A model generated the notes under the pieces. The model ran no database searches, was not told the DNA's origin, and worked only from the letters and a program-made list of their open reading frames with translations. The translations under genes were made by a program, and so were the position numbers. This document shows, one piece after another, positions 1 to 8,688 of a DNA stretch of 64,000 nt. Source of the stretch: Betaproteobacteria bacterium (GTDB lineage: Bacteria > Pseudomonadota > Gammaproteobacteria > Burkholderiales > Rhodocyclaceae); the NCBI GenBank assembly GCA_009782565.1, contig WRIU01000003.1, positions 167,889-231,888 of the forward strand, in the 5' to 3' direction. Each line of letters starts with the position of its first letter. The stretch's first letter is position 1.

Positions 1-50
1 ACATGAGTCGCAAGCTGCGGTGAACGCGCGTTTTCGCGCCATGCTCCGAC

Positions 51-902
51 TTACGTTTCGGCAGGTAAAAAACCAGTCTCCACCAATGCCGACCGGATGC
101 CTTCGAGTGCGGCGAGCGCCCCCATCGGTACACCGATATGCTTCGGCGAGGAAACAACTTTCGAGTCACGCAGATTGATACGGATGAGAGGGAAACCGCT
201 ACGCTCGCTCATCATGCGAACCGTGGCAACGGACTTGCCCGCGCCCAGTTCGATCACGACGGGGTTCGATGCCGCTTCGCACCAAGCCGCAAAACGCGCT
301 TCCTGCCGACCGCTACGCCATTCCAGCCAGTTCCAGTCGTTGAACATCAGGATGTTGGGCCGCGCCAACTCGCCGCAATTCGGGCAGCTTGGCCACGGCG
401 GCGCAAGACGGCAGGTAGAAGGGTCGACAACTGGCTCGAACCCCTCCGCAGGCCAGATGCGGTCCGAACAGGGCGTGGCGCATTGCAGGTGATGGATCGA
501 GCCGTGCACCTCGCAAATTGTCTCGTAGGCAAAGCCCGCTTTCTGGAAATGCCCATCCACATTGCTGGTAAACACGAAGGCTCCATCCGGCAAACGCGCC
601 GCAATTTCCCGCAGGATAGTGAAACCATGATGCGGCTCCGCTTCCCGGTAGTGTTGCAGACGATGCCCATAAAACCCCCAGGCAAGGCCGGGATCGCGCG
701 CAAACGCCCGTGGATTGGCGATTTCCTCGAAACGCAGCCTTGCTTGCCGCAAAGGCGGATAAGCACGCCAGAACCCTTCAGGCCCCCGAAAATCGGCTAA
801 CCCCGAATCAACGCCCATCCCTGCGCCAGCAGCAATGAGCAGGCCGGAAGACCGAGCGATCCGCTCGGCACAGCGGAGGAAAAGAGAGGCGTCGGAAATC
901 AT
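51..902 (-). CDS. SIR2-family NAD-dependent deacetylase-like protein
   Basis: A 283-aa sirtuin-like protein, expected to use NAD+ to deacylate lysines or to act as an NAD-consuming enzyme in the cytoplasm. The NAD-binding motif GAGMGVDSGLADFRG is at residues 26-40, TSNVD at 112-116, and the likely catalytic His at 133 in VHGS. Four cysteines at 141, 145, 173 and 176 form the expected structural zinc site. The motifs deviate from the usual GAGIS..SGIPDFR and TQNID forms, so this belongs to a divergent bacterial branch and its substrate is unknown. It is transcribed divergently from uvrA. No strong ribosome-binding site is visible before the ATG at 902. Confidence 0.85.
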   Translation of the reverse strand: MISDASLFLRCAERIARSSGLLIAAGAGMGVDSGLADFRGPEGFWRAYPPLRQARLRFEEIANPRAFARDPGLAWGFYGHRLQHYREAEPHHGFTILREIAARLPDGAFVFTSNVDGHFQKAGFAYETICEVHGSIHHLQCATPCSDRIWPAEGFEPVVDPSTCRLAPPWPSCPNCGELARPNILMFNDWNWLEWRSGRQEARFAAWCEAASNPVVIELGAGKSVATVRMMSERSGFPLIRINLRDSKVVSSPKHIGVPMGALAALEGIRSALVETGFLPAET

Positions 903-1009
903 GATTCGATGGTATCAGGACAGGAAACCATATCAAGTCAGGTTCTTGTTTGCGGGGAATTCAGATTCTCTTTTATAGTGCGTAATTTACCTGCCGTGCC
1001 GATCCCGAC

Positions 1010-3856
1010 ATGGACTCAATCCACATTCGCGGTGCCCGTACCCATAACCTGAAGAACATCAGCCTCGACCTGCCGCGCAACCGGCTCACGGTCGTAACCG
1101 GCCTGTCTGGTTCGGGCAAGTCGTCGCTGGCGTTCGACACGCTCTACGCCGAGGGGCAGCGGCGCTACGTGGAATCCCTCTCCGCCTACGCCCGCCAGTT
1201 CCTGCAACTGATGGAAAAGCCGGATGTCGACCTGATCGAAGGGCTCTCACCGTCCATCGCCATCGAGCAGAAGGCCGCCAGCCACAATCCGCGCTCCACG
1301 GTCGGAACCGTCACGGAAATCCATGACTACCTGCGCTTGCTCTATGCCCGCGCGGGGACTCCGCACTGCCCCCGTCACCCCGACCGGACGCTGGACGCGC
1401 AAAGCGTGACGCAAATGGTCGATCAGGTATTGGCGTTGCCTGTCGATTCCCGTGTGATGATCCTCGCGCCGGTACTGACAGGCCGGAAAGGCGAGCAGCA
1501 GGAATTGCTCGCCAGCCTCGCGGCGCAGGGTTTCGTGCGCGCGCGGATCGACGGTGCCATTGTCGACCTGGACGAGCCACCGCCGCTGAACAAAAACCGC
1601 CGCCACGAGATCGAGATCGTCATCGACCGCCTGCGTGTGCGCCCCGAACTGCGCGGCAGGTTGGCCGAATCGTTCGAGACGGCGCTTGCGTACAGCGACG
1701 GTCGCGCAATCGCGGTGGAAATGGACGGCGGCAGGGAATACCCGTTTTCGGCCCGCTTTGCCTGCCCGGTGTGCGACTTCGCCCTGCCCGCGCTGGAACC
1801 GCGCCTGTTCTCGTTCAATAACCCGGCGGGCGCATGCCCACGTTGCGACGGCCTCGGGCAAATCGCGTTTTTCGACCCGCAACGGGTCGTCGCCCACCCG
1901 GAACTTTCATTAGCCGCTGGAGCCATCCGGGGTTGGGACAGGCGCAACCAGTTTTATTTCCAGATGATCGAATGCCTGGCCGCGCATTACGGGTTCGATG
2001 CCGAGACGCCCTTCAACGGCCTGCCGAAAAAAGCGCGGGAGGCCGTGCTCCACGGCTCGGGAGATGAGCGCATCGCGTTCCTTTATTTTTCCGACAAGGG
2101 GCGCACGGTCACGAAATCGCATCCGTTCGAGGGAATCATCCCCAACATGGAGCGGCGTTTCCGCGATACCGACTCGGTACTGGTGCGCGAAGAATTGTTG
2201 AAATACCGCGCCAGCCGCCCCTGCCCGGACTGCGGCGGCGCGCGCCTGACCCCGGCGGCCCGGCATGTGCTGGTTGGGAACCTGTCGCTGCCCAAGGTCG
2301 CCGCCCTGCCGCTGTCGCGCTGCCTGGCATTTTTCAAGGACTTGCAACTCGAAGGGCAACGCGCGCTCATCGCCGACAAAATCGTCCGGGAAATCACCGC
2401 GCGCCTAGGGTTTCTGGACAATGTCGGCCTCGGCTACCTAAGCCTGGAGCGCGCCGCCGACACCCTTTCCGGCGGAGAAGCGCAGCGTATCCGGCTGGCA
2501 AGCCAGATCGGATCGGGACTCACCGGGGTCATGTACGTGCTCGACGAACCTTCCATCGGCCTGCACCAGCGCGACAATGGCCGCCTGATGGAAACCCTGG
2601 GCCGGTTGCGCGATCTCGGCAACACGGTGATCGTCGTCGAACACGACGAAGAGGCCATGCGCGCCGCCGACCATCTCGTCGACATGGGCCCTGGCGCGGG
2701 CGAAACCGGCGGAGAGGTCATCGCCAGCGGCACGCCCGAGGCGGTCATCGAGAACCCCGCCTCCGTCACCGGCGCATGGCTCGCAGGGCGACGCAGGATT
2801 GCGCTGCCCACGCGGCGCGTCCCGATGGATGCCGCGCGCCTCATCCGCATCGTCGGCGCGAGCGGCAACAACCTGAAAAGGCTCGACGTCGACATCCCCA
2901 TCGGGCTTTTCGTTTGCGTCACCGGCGTTTCAGGTTCGGGCAAATCCACGCTCATCAACGACACCCTGAGCGCGGCAGCCAGCAGCCAACTCAACGGCGC
3001 AAATATCGAAGCCGCGCCGCACAAAGACATCCACGGGCTTGACCTGCTCGACAAGGTGATCTGCGTCGATCAATCCCCAATCGGGCGCACCCCGCGCTCC
3101 AACCCCGCCACCTACACCGGCCTGATGACTCCCATCCGCGAACTTTTCTCCGGCGTACCCGAAGCCAAGGCGCGCGGATATGGGCCGGGGCGTTTCTCGT
3201 TCAACGTGAGGGGGGGGCGCTGCGAAGCCTGCCAGGGCGACGGCATGATCAAGGTGGAAATGCACTTTTTGCCCGACATGTATGTCCCCTGCGACCGTTG
3301 CCGGAGCCAGCGTTACAACGCCGAGACGCTGGAAATCTGTTACAAGGGCCGCAACATTTACGAAGTGCTGGAGATGACCGTCGACCAGGCGCATGACTTT
3401 TTCTCCGCCGTGCCGATCATCGCGCGCAAGCTCGAAACCCTGGCCGATGTCGGACTCGGCTACATCCGCCTCGGCCAGAGCGCCACCACGCTGTCCGGCG
3501 GCGAAGCGCAGCGGGTCAAGCTCGCGCTCGAACTCTCCAAACGCGACACGGGGCGCACGCTCTACATCCTCGACGAGCCGACCACCGGCCTGCATTTCCA
3601 GGACATCGAACTACTGTTGCGCGTTCTGACCCGTTTGCGCGACAACGGAAACACCATCATCGTCATCGAGCACAATCTCGACGTCATCAAAACGGCAGAC
3701 TGGATCATCGACCTCGGCCCTGAAGGCGGCAACGACGGAGGCACGCTCGTCTGTGCCGGTACACCGGAATCCGTCGCCGCCTGCGCGCAAAGCCATACGG
3801 GGCAATATCTGGCGAAGGCGCTGGAGCGGGCGCAAAGTCCGGATAGATTAGCGTGA
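1010..3856 (+). CDS. uvrA: Excinuclease ABC subunit A
   Basis: UvrA (948 aa) is the damage-recognition ATPase of nucleotide excision repair and loads UvrB at lesions. Visible are the first Walker A (GLSGSGKSS, residues 31-39), zinc-binding CxxC pairs in each half (CPVC/CPRC and CEAC/CDRC), the second Walker A (GVSGSGKST), and two signature-Walker B blocks (LSGGEAQR followed by [11 protein letters not shown] or [11 protein letters not shown]). Length is normal. A possible -10 element TATAGT is at 974-979. The last ~70 codons are duplicated 2490 bp downstream, beyond an A+T-rich cassette, so the present 3' end may be a replacement brought in by that cassette. The extreme C-terminus (after ALERA) differs from that of the downstream copy. 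Confidence 0.98.
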   Translation: MDSIHIRGARTHNLKNISLDLPRNRLTVVTGLSGSGKSSLAFDTLYAEGQRRYVESLSAYARQFLQLMEKPDVDLIEGLSPSIAIEQKAASHNPRSTVGTVTEIHDYLRLLYARAGTPHCPRHPDRTLDAQSVTQMVDQVLALPVDSRVMILAPVLTGRKGEQQELLASLAAQGFVRARIDGAIVDLDEPPPLNKNRRHEIEIVIDRLRVRPELRGRLAESFETALAYSDGRAIAVEMDGGREYPFSARFACPVCDFALPALEPRLFSFNNPAGACPRCDGLGQIAFFDPQRVVAHPELSLAAGAIRGWDRRNQFYFQMIECLAAHYGFDAETPFNGLPKKAREAVLHGSGDERIAFLYFSDKGRTVTKSHPFEGIIPNMERRFRDTDSVLVREELLKYRASRPCPDCGGARLTPAARHVLVGNLSLPKVAALPLSRCLAFFKDLQLEGQRALIADKIVREITARLGFLDNVGLGYLSLERAADTLSGGEAQRIRLASQIGSGLTGVMYVLDEPSIGLHQRDNGRLMETLGRLRDLGNTVIVVEHDEEAMRAADHLVDMGPGAGETGGEVIASGTPEAVIENPASVTGAWLAGRRRIALPTRRVPMDAARLIRIVGASGNNLKRLDVDIPIGLFVCVTGVSGSGKSTLINDTLSAAASSQLNGANIEAAPHKDIHGLDLLDKVICVDQSPIGRTPRSNPATYTGLMTPIRELFSGVPEAKARGYGPGRFSFNVRGGRCEACQGDGMIKVEMHFLPDMYVPCDRCRSQRYNAETLEICYKGRNIYEVLEMTVDQAHDFFSAVPIIARKLETLADVGLGYIRLGQSATTLSGGEAQRVKLALELSKRDTGRTLYILDEPTTGLHFQDIELLLRVLTRLRDNGNTIIVIEHNLDVIKTADWIIDLGPEGGNDGGTLVCAGTPESVAACAQSHTGQYLAKALERAQSPDRLA
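3620..3832 (+). repeat. Left copy of uvrA 3'-end direct repeat
   Basis: This copy lies in the functional uvrA frame and matches 6110-6322 at a constant offset of 2490 bp without gaps. Only two of the eleven differences change an amino acid (Gly/Asp and Ala/Val). Confidence 0.9.
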
Positions 3857-3876
3857 ATAGATGCTGTAAGGGCAGG

Positions 3877-4131
3877 CTACTCCGGCGGTTTGAGCAAAAC
3901 CCAAACAGGGACATCCAGCGCCAAAGCCAATCGCTCAATGTTCGAGAGTGAGACGTTCCAGCGCGAGCGCTCTACGGCTGAAACATAGGTACGATCAAGA
4001 TCGCATTCCAACGCCAACCGTTCCTGTGACCAGCCCTTTTTCACTCGTTTTAACCGAACCCAATATGCCAAAACCTCGCGTAAGTTGGCAGGGTCAGGGA
4101 GACAGGCGGGAGGGGAAGGCTTTGCAGACAC
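3877..4131 (-). CDS. XRE-family helix-turn-helix transcriptional regulator
   Basis: An 84-aa DNA-binding protein of the Cro/C1 type. The HTH spans roughly residues 19-78, with the characteristic sequence KKGWSQERLALECDLDRTYV and then S.VER....SL.NIE.LA.AL.V. It resembles small controller-type regulators. It converges on uvrA (21 bp between stops) and is divergent from the large gene starting at 4240. The GTG start at 4131 directly abuts a TTGACA element at 4132-4137 that would drive the opposite gene, so binding near its own start could control both. No good ribosome-binding site is visible before the GTG, so the start is uncertain. Confidence 0.8.
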   Translation of the reverse strand: MSAKPSPPACLPDPANLREVLAYWVRLKRVKKGWSQERLALECDLDRTYVSAVERSRWNVSLSNIERLALALDVPVWVLLKPPE

Positions 4132-4159
4132 TTGACAATCATCAGCGTCATGCTATGTT
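4132..4159 (+). promoter_or_regulatory. Sigma70-like promoter for the LprI-domain gene
   Basis: A perfect -35 TTGACA (4132-4137) and an extended -10 (TGC TATGTT, hexamer 4154-4159) are separated by 16 bp, upstream of the gene starting at 4240. The -35 abuts the start of the divergent XRE gene, which makes it a natural site for that regulator. Confidence 0.5.
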
Positions 4160-4239
4160 TACATCTACGGAGTTTGCTTCAACATTTGTTTTATCACGAC
4201 ACTAAAGCGTAATCAGCCTTGGTCACTAAGGAGATTGTG

Positions 4240-5730
4240 ATGGGTAGTAAATACAAGTATTGCAGATTGTCAGGCTATGAGGGAAGTTGTCGCAAGAGTC
4301 CAAGCTCAGTTCATGAATACATCGAAAATGAAAAAAAGCACGAATTCTGTGAAAAATCAGCTTATTGTTCTACAGTTCGATCAAAAAATACCGGCATGGC
4401 AGAAGCGCGAATCATAGATTTGCCAAGACTTTTTTTAGAGAAAATATCCAACATCAAAATTCACTCATATTTTAACAATACCATTGTACAAACTGTTTTT
4501 CTTGTTATTGTTTGTACATTTATTGCAGGATGCGGAAAAAATTCATTAATGAAAAATATGGATGGCGAATGGAAAGGAGACTTGTTTTCTGTGACAATTT
4601 GGCATGATACGAAGAACAATAGAGTGTTAATGCGCGCATCAGTTTTTGATAATACAGGCACCAGCAGTTGCAAAATATCAAAACTGGACACTGAAAAATC
4701 TTCAGTATACTTACTATGTAATGCCGATAAACCAGAAGAAATCACTGTTATCACATATAAAGCGGGAAGTAACAATTTATCCGCTTCTTTGGTGATGACG
4801 GATCAGAAAAACTCACACACTCTTATAAAAGTACGCGAATTGCTCGATATTGATTATCCAAGTATGCAGCAGGAACTGGCAAGAGGTGAAAATAATGCCC
4901 AGATAGAACGAATGAAGGGATACAAACCTACATCCCCTGTGTCGGAAGAAAAAACTTTACAATCTTTCATGCAAGACTTTTCTGGGAGATGGAAAAGTGA
5001 CATGTTGGATGGGAATCCAGATGGCCTCATCAATGCCTACAATGTACAAGGCAAACCATTAATCGTTGGAGTTGGAATAAAGGAAGAGACTTATATTCCA
5101 TTTTTTGATGCTAAATATGACGCGGCAGCGGACATGATCACCGCAAAAGGTCATGATAAAAACACACTGTTTTCATTATCACGTGTATTTAATTCAAATA
5201 AAACAGGCGTTCGTTTCGTGCTGGCTGAAGGGACTTCCAATAAATGGGAACTCTCTTGGGACGGTTCATTTCATGAAAGCGACGTTTCTCCAAAAATCAA
5301 TCCTTATGACTCTTCTACCATAAATCAGACGAGCAAATCTGTTCCTTCAGTTGAACAGAAAAACGATTCATACACTCCGACTGAAATAAAATCAGACAAT
5401 GACTTCAAAACATTTGTCCAGCCAACCCCTAGTTTTGACTGCCAAAAAGCGGCAAATTTCGTAGAAAAATCTATTTGCAGTAATCCATTACTTGCCAAGT
5501 ATGACCGAGCGTTATCTGAAAATTATTCACATATGAAAGCCGCAAATATTGGAGAAAGTGCACAGCAAGACTTGCGTAAAACCCAAAAAGAATGGCTTGC
5601 ACAACGGAATGCTTGCACTACGGAAAACTGCATCATGACCTACTACACCAGCAGACTGAATGCCATGTGCTCATATCCGGTTATCAGCGGAGCTTTTCCG
5701 ATCTGTCTGACCGCAGAAGAGATCAAATAA
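4240..5730 (+). CDS. Large membrane-anchored protein with C-terminal LprI-type domain
   Basis: A 496-aa protein not recognised as a whole. The ATG at 4240 is chosen because AAGGAG precedes it by a good distance; an upstream TTG at 4219 is in frame. Residues 1-50 are polar and contain four cysteines (8, 17, 37, 43). A hydrophobic stretch at ~80-97 ends in a lipobox-like FIAGC (Cys98). A poorly conserved middle part follows, with two W-containing segments (DGEWKGD and SGRWKSD) that may be repeats. Residues ~398-485 match the lysozyme-inhibitor LprI N-terminal type (DUF1311), with FDCQKA..FVEKSICS, ..LRKTQKEWL..RNAC and paired cysteines. Codon use is A+T-rich, unlike all neighbours, which suggests horizontal transfer. 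It probably sits in the envelope, exposed to the periplasm; its function is unknown. Confidence 0.75.
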   Translation: MGSKYKYCRLSGYEGSCRKSPSSVHEYIENEKKHEFCEKSAYCSTVRSKNTGMAEARIIDLPRLFLEKISNIKIHSYFNNTIVQTVFLVIVCTFIAGCGKNSLMKNMDGEWKGDLFSVTIWHDTKNNRVLMRASVFDNTGTSSCKISKLDTEKSSVYLLCNADKPEEITVITYKAGSNNLSASLVMTDQKNSHTLIKVRELLDIDYPSMQQELARGENNAQIERMKGYKPTSPVSEEKTLQSFMQDFSGRWKSDMLDGNPDGLINAYNVQGKPLIVGVGIKEETYIPFFDAKYDAAADMITAKGHDKNTLFSLSRVFNSNKTGVRFVLAEGTSNKWELSWDGSFHESDVSPKINPYDSSTINQTSKSVPSVEQKNDSYTPTEIKSDNDFKTFVQPTPSFDCQKAANFVEKSICSNPLLAKYDRALSENYSHMKAANIGESAQQDLRKTQKEWLAQRNACTTENCIMTYYTSRLNAMCSYPVISGAFPICLTAEEIK

Positions 5731-5819
5731 TACCTCATCAGGCAAATTTTCCATCAAAGAGAAAATTGGTGACTGGATTGCCGACACTTTCATCTAACTA
5801 TTGCAGTGCCTACACACGG

Positions 5820-5875
5820 AAGTTCGTGTTCTCGGCGCAGAACTTGGAAGCCCTCAGAGCATGTTCAGAGGGCTT
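5820..5875 (+). promoter_or_regulatory. Tandem hairpins upstream of the 65-aa membrane-protein gene
   Basis: Two hairpins can form between the preceding stop and the small gene: AAGTTC (5820-5825) with GAACTT (5840-5845), and AAGCCCTC (5848-5855) with GAGGGCTT (5868-5875). Neither is followed by a T-run, so a leader or processing element is more likely than a terminator. Function is inferred only. Confidence 0.35.
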
Positions 5876-5902
5876 GCCTCTTAACAAAAAAGGAGGAACA
5901 TC

Positions 5903-6100
5903 GTGAAGAAAATCTTAGATTGGTTGAATGGTCTAGTTGGTTCTGTTTGGCTTTGGATATGGTTTGTAGTAAGTACTGTTAACGGCATAATAGCTCATAT
6001 GCAAGCCGAGTCGATTATGCACCAGATTTATGCAGAATTACAGATGCTACAAGCATGCATAGTCCTCTGTGCTCTTTACATAGTAAAAGACCGATCCTGA
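5903..6100 (+). CDS. Small membrane protein (65 aa), unknown
   Basis: A 65-aa protein starting at a GTG with a near-perfect ribosome-binding site (AAGGAGG, 5890-5896). It begins MKKILDWLN, has a hydrophobic segment at about residues 11-30 (rich in V, W, L and F) and a second at about 48-60, and ends in a short basic tail, so it is a probable two-pass inner-membrane protein. It lies in the A+T-rich cassette between the LprI-domain gene and the uvrA fragment. Its size and topology resemble small hydrophobic toxin-like or regulatory peptides, but nothing here identifies a function. Confidence 0.6.
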   Translation: MKKILDWLNGLVGSVWLWIWFVVSTVNGIIAHMQAESIMHQIYAELQMLQACIVLCALYIVKDRS

Positions 6101-6103
6101 CTT

Positions 6104-6340
6104 TTGCTGCGCGTCCTCACCCGCTTGCGCGACAACGGAAACACCATCATCGTCATCGAGCACAACCTCGACGTCATCAAAACGGCAGACTGGATCATCG
6201 ACCTCGGTCCTGAAGGCGGCAACGACGGAGACACGCTCGTCTGTGCCGGCACGCCGGAGTCCGTCGCCGTCTGCGCGCAAAGCCATACGGGGCAATATCT
6301 GGCGAAGGCGCTGGAACGGGCGAAAGGTATTTCTTCGTAA
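6104..6340 (+). pseudogene. uvrA 3'-terminal fragment
   Basis: This encodes the last ~78 residues of UvrA ([20 protein letters not shown] onward) with no ATPase core. It differs from the matching part of the intact gene at eleven positions over 213 bp, nine of them silent. Such a pattern indicates that both copies were once parts of functional uvrA genes rather than one being a decayed duplicate. The final residues (KGISS) differ from the intact gene (QSPDRLA). The simplest reading is that this is the displaced original 3' end. A TTG at 6104 could in principle start translation, but no ribosome-binding site supports it. Confidence 0.85.
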
Positions 6341-6432
6341 GGATTCTCTGAACAGCCCGAAAATTTTCGGCGTGAAGGTGTTTTGGGGATTGCCCAAGCA
6401 GCAAAATGAAACCGGTTTGTGGCCTTTTACGT

Positions 6433-6464
6433 GGGGAACAGGGGGTTTCTCCCCCTGATTCCCC
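6433..6464. other. G+C-rich hairpin between uvrA fragment and maoC-like gene
   Basis: GGGGAACAGGGGG pairs with CCCCCTGATTCCCC around a TTTCT loop, between the uvrA fragment (+) and the end of the convergent maoC-like gene (-). There is no T-run on either side, so a convergent terminator is possible but not certain. Confidence 0.45.
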
Positions 6465-6474
6465 CTCTATCAGA

Positions 6475-6912
6475 TCAGCGTTTCGGCAGCAGGATTTGCG
6501 CTTCGCCGACAGTAACTTCGTTATCGCCAACCGTGCAGACGGTAGAAAGCGTTGCGCGCCGTTTATCGGCTTCGAGGGCGGTGACGGTGACGCGAGTAAC
6601 GACAGTATCGCCAATCCGTACCGGAGCCTTGAATTTCACCGACTGCGAGAGATAAATCGTACCGGGGCCGGGCAGTTTGGTGCCGATCACGGTCGAGATG
6701 TAGGAAACCGAGAGAATGCCGTGGGCGATACGCCCCTTGAACATGGTGCTGGCAGCAAATTCCTCATCGACGTGCACGGGATTGCTGTCCCCTGAGACCC
6801 CGGCAAAAGCAAGGATGTCGGCTTCGGAAACGGTGCGGGCGATGGATGCGGTCTGACCCACCTTCAGATCTTCAAAATTGTAGAGATAAACTTCAGAAAA
6901 ATCGCGCGACAT
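6475..6912 (-). CDS. MaoC-like (R)-specific enoyl-CoA hydratase
   Basis: A 146-aa single hot-dog protein, probably hydrating trans-2-enoyl-CoA to (R)-3-hydroxyacyl-CoA, the PhaJ reaction that links beta-oxidation to polyhydroxyalkanoate synthesis. The hydratase-2 motif is present as SGDSNPVHVDEEF at about residues 40-52, with Asp42 and His47 at the five-residue spacing of the PhaJ catalytic pair. The ATG at 6912 follows AGAGGAG at good spacing; an in-frame upstream extension to 7008 is not supported. A phasin gene at 31.2-31.7 kb agrees with a PHA-storing cell. The substrate chain length cannot be read from sequence. Confidence 0.85.
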   Translation of the reverse strand: MSRDFSEVYLYNFEDLKVGQTASIARTVSEADILAFAGVSGDSNPVHVDEEFAASTMFKGRIAHGILSVSYISTVIGTKLPGPGTIYLSQSVKFKAPVRIGDTVVTRVTVTALEADKRRATLSTVCTVGDNEVTVGEAQILLPKR

Positions 6913-7030
6913 ATTGATGCTCCTCTTGTAGTGTGGTGACTTTTCCAGCGTCGTGCTGGAAAGGCTAAAAGCATAGCGCATCAATGGCGCGGCGGCTACG
7001 CCGCGCAAAGCTTGGGTAAGCCGAGCCGAT

Positions 7031-7339
7031 TTACCCGACGATACGGACGGTGGAACCGCCGATTTCGTACTGCCCTCCGGTAAGCGCGTGGCATCGGGTG
7101 ACGCGCAGGTGCGTCACCAGCGGCGGGCGTTCCATCTTGTCGTCTGTGGGGGAAGCAATCACGACTTCAACGACTTCGCCTTCGCTGGGGACGTAGCTGG
7201 CGCGTAAGGTCATCCCACTCACGCTCAACTCGATACATTCCGCAGAGACTTCTTCGCCTTCGTTTAAGCGAATATGGGCGGAACACCCGATGGGAATGCG
7301 ACGGTCCAGGCGGCGGTCTCGCGGGGAAGCGTAATCCAT
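7031..7339 (-). CDS. PilZ-domain protein (putative cyclic-di-GMP receptor)
   Basis: A 102-aa protein consisting of one PilZ domain. It carries the N-terminal arginine motif (RRLDRR, about residues 9-14) and a downstream ELSVSGM segment matching the (D/N)xSxxG element that completes cyclic-di-GMP binding. No output domain is attached, so it probably works by contacting a partner protein after ligand binding, possibly in motility or surface attachment. It lies upstream of and in the same direction as the hydratase gene, 118 bp away. Nearby genes do not identify the partner. Confidence 0.85.
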   Translation of the reverse strand: MDYASPRDRRLDRRIPIGCSAHIRLNEGEEVSAECIELSVSGMTLRASYVPSEGEVVEVVIASPTDDKMERPPLVTHLRVTRCHALTGGQYEIGGSTVRIVG

Positions 7340-7443
7340 GATCGGCCTCAGGAGTCAGGTTGAAGACAAAAGCCATTGTAGCGTTTGCGTGTCTGCTGAC
7401 CGTGACCGAGGTCACAGGGTAGCGACGCTGAACCCACTTCCAC

Positions 7444-7490
7444 CCCTTCGGGACCCCCTCTCCCGCAAGCGGGAGGAAAGGGATTTTCTC
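7444..7490. repeat. Short dispersed G+C-rich palindromic repeat (partial copy)
   Basis: The segment has a CTCTCCCGC / GCGGGAG inverted pair followed by GAAAGGG. It resembles the 'CCCCTCTCCC...' repeat after metY at about 58829-58868. The rest of the 7340-7596 gap shows no other clear feature. Confidence 0.45.
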
Positions 7491-7596
7491 TTCGGTTTTT
7501 ACCAAGAGTCTTGGGAAGCAAACATGATAGAGAACATGTCATCTTCTTGAGATCATTTGGAAAAACTGCGAGATCATGAATAGACCGAGAACAGGC

Positions 7597-8688
7597 TCAG
7601 ACGTTGAACAAAAAGTTCATCACATCCCCATCCTTCACTACGTAGTCCTTGCCTTCGGCGCGCATCTTGCCCGCTTCTTTCGCGCCCGCTTCGCCCTTGT
7701 AGTGGATGAAATCCTCGAAGGTGATGGTTTGCGCGCGGATGAAACCGCGCTCGAAATCGGTATGGATGACGCCCGCAGCCTGGGGGGCGGTGTCGCCGAC
7801 GTGGATCGTCCAGGCGCGTACTTCCTTTGGCCCCACCGTAAAGTAGGTTTGCAGGCCAAGGAGTTTGTAACCGGCGCGGATCAGGCGGTCCAGGCCGGGT
7901 TCGTGAAGATTCATGGATTCAAGGAAGTCCATTTTGTCCGCGTCGTCGAGGTCGGCAATCTCGGCTTCGATGGCGGCGCACAGGGCGACGGTTTCCGCGC
8001 CCTCGTCGGCCGCGCGCCGTTGCACGGTTTCGAGATAGGGATTGCCGGTGAATCCGTCTTCGGCCACGTTGGCGGCGTAGAGCACGGGTTTATCGGTGAT
8101 GAGGCACAGCGGCTTGATGAGGGCTCGCTCTTCCCTGGCAAGCGCCAGGGCGCGCACCGCGCCACCGGCGTCGAGTTGGGCGAGGCACTTTTCCAGCACG
8201 GCAAGTATGGCCTTGGCTTCCTTGTCGCCCGCTCCGGCAGGGCGCTTGTAGCGGGTAATGGCCTTATCAACGGTCGCCAGATCGGCCAACGCGAGTTCGG
8301 TGTCGATGGTTTCGATGTCCCGTATGGGGTCGATGTTGCCGGAGACGTGCACGACGTTTTCGTCGGCAAAGCAGCGGACGACGTGCACGATGGCGTCGGT
8401 TTCGCGGATATTGGCCAGGAACTGGTTGCCCAGCCCTTCCCCCTTGGACGCGCCCGCAACCAGCCCGGCGATGTCGACGAACTCGACGATGGCGGGCTGG
8501 ATTTTTTGCGGTTTGGCAATGTCGGCCAGTTGCGTAAGGCGCGCGTCGGGCACTTCGACGATGCCGACGTTGGGTTCGATGGTGCAGAACGGATAGTTGG
8601 CCGCGTCAATCCCCGCCTTGGTAAGGGCGTTGAAAAGGGTGGATTTTCCAACGTTGGGCAGGCCAACGATGCCGCATTTGAGGCTCAT
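7597..8688 (-). CDS. ychF: Obg-like ATPase YchF
   Basis: YchF (363 aa) is a conserved cytosolic P-loop ATPase associated with ribosomes and the oxidative-stress response. Seen here are the Walker [11 protein letters not shown] (residues 9-18), the switch region around [31 protein letters not shown], and an NxxE in place of NKxD (in AANVAEDG). That substitution is what makes this family prefer ATP over GTP. A C-terminal TGS domain ends the protein ([14 protein letters not shown] to the end). Its start overlaps the pth stop by 4 bp, so translation is probably coupled. Length is standard. Confidence 0.97.
   Translation of the reverse strand: MSLKCGIVGLPNVGKSTLFNALTKAGIDAANYPFCTIEPNVGIVEVPDARLTQLADIAKPQKIQPAIVEFVDIAGLVAGASKGEGLGNQFLANIRETDAIVHVVRCFADENVVHVSGNIDPIRDIETIDTELALADLATVDKAITRYKRPAGAGDKEAKAILAVLEKCLAQLDAGGAVRALALAREERALIKPLCLITDKPVLYAANVAEDGFTGNPYLETVQRRAADEGAETVALCAAIEAEIADLDDADKMDFLESMNLHEPGLDRLIRAGYKLLGLQTYFTVGPKEVRAWTIHVGDTAPQAAGVIHTDFERGFIRAQTITFEDFIHYKGEAGAKEAGKMRAEGKDYVVKDGDVMNFLFNV

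Larger units (their letters stand above)
3620..6326. mobile_element. Putative accessory cassette bounded by duplicated uvrA 3' ends
   Basis: A gapless direct repeat of about 213 bp (3620-3832 and 6110-6322, offset 2490) flanks this segment. Eleven mismatches were counted, nine of them synonymous. Between the copies are an XRE regulator, a large A+T-rich gene and a small membrane-protein gene, whose composition contrasts sharply with the surrounding DNA. The arrangement resembles elements that insert at the 3' end of a conserved gene and rebuild it with their own terminal segment. No integrase, transposase or short target duplication was found, so the mechanism is inferred. Confidence 0.55.

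Noticed and set aside
3857..6103. Integrase or transposase in the cassette
   Set aside because: All frames were read and none has recombinase or DDE-type motifs.
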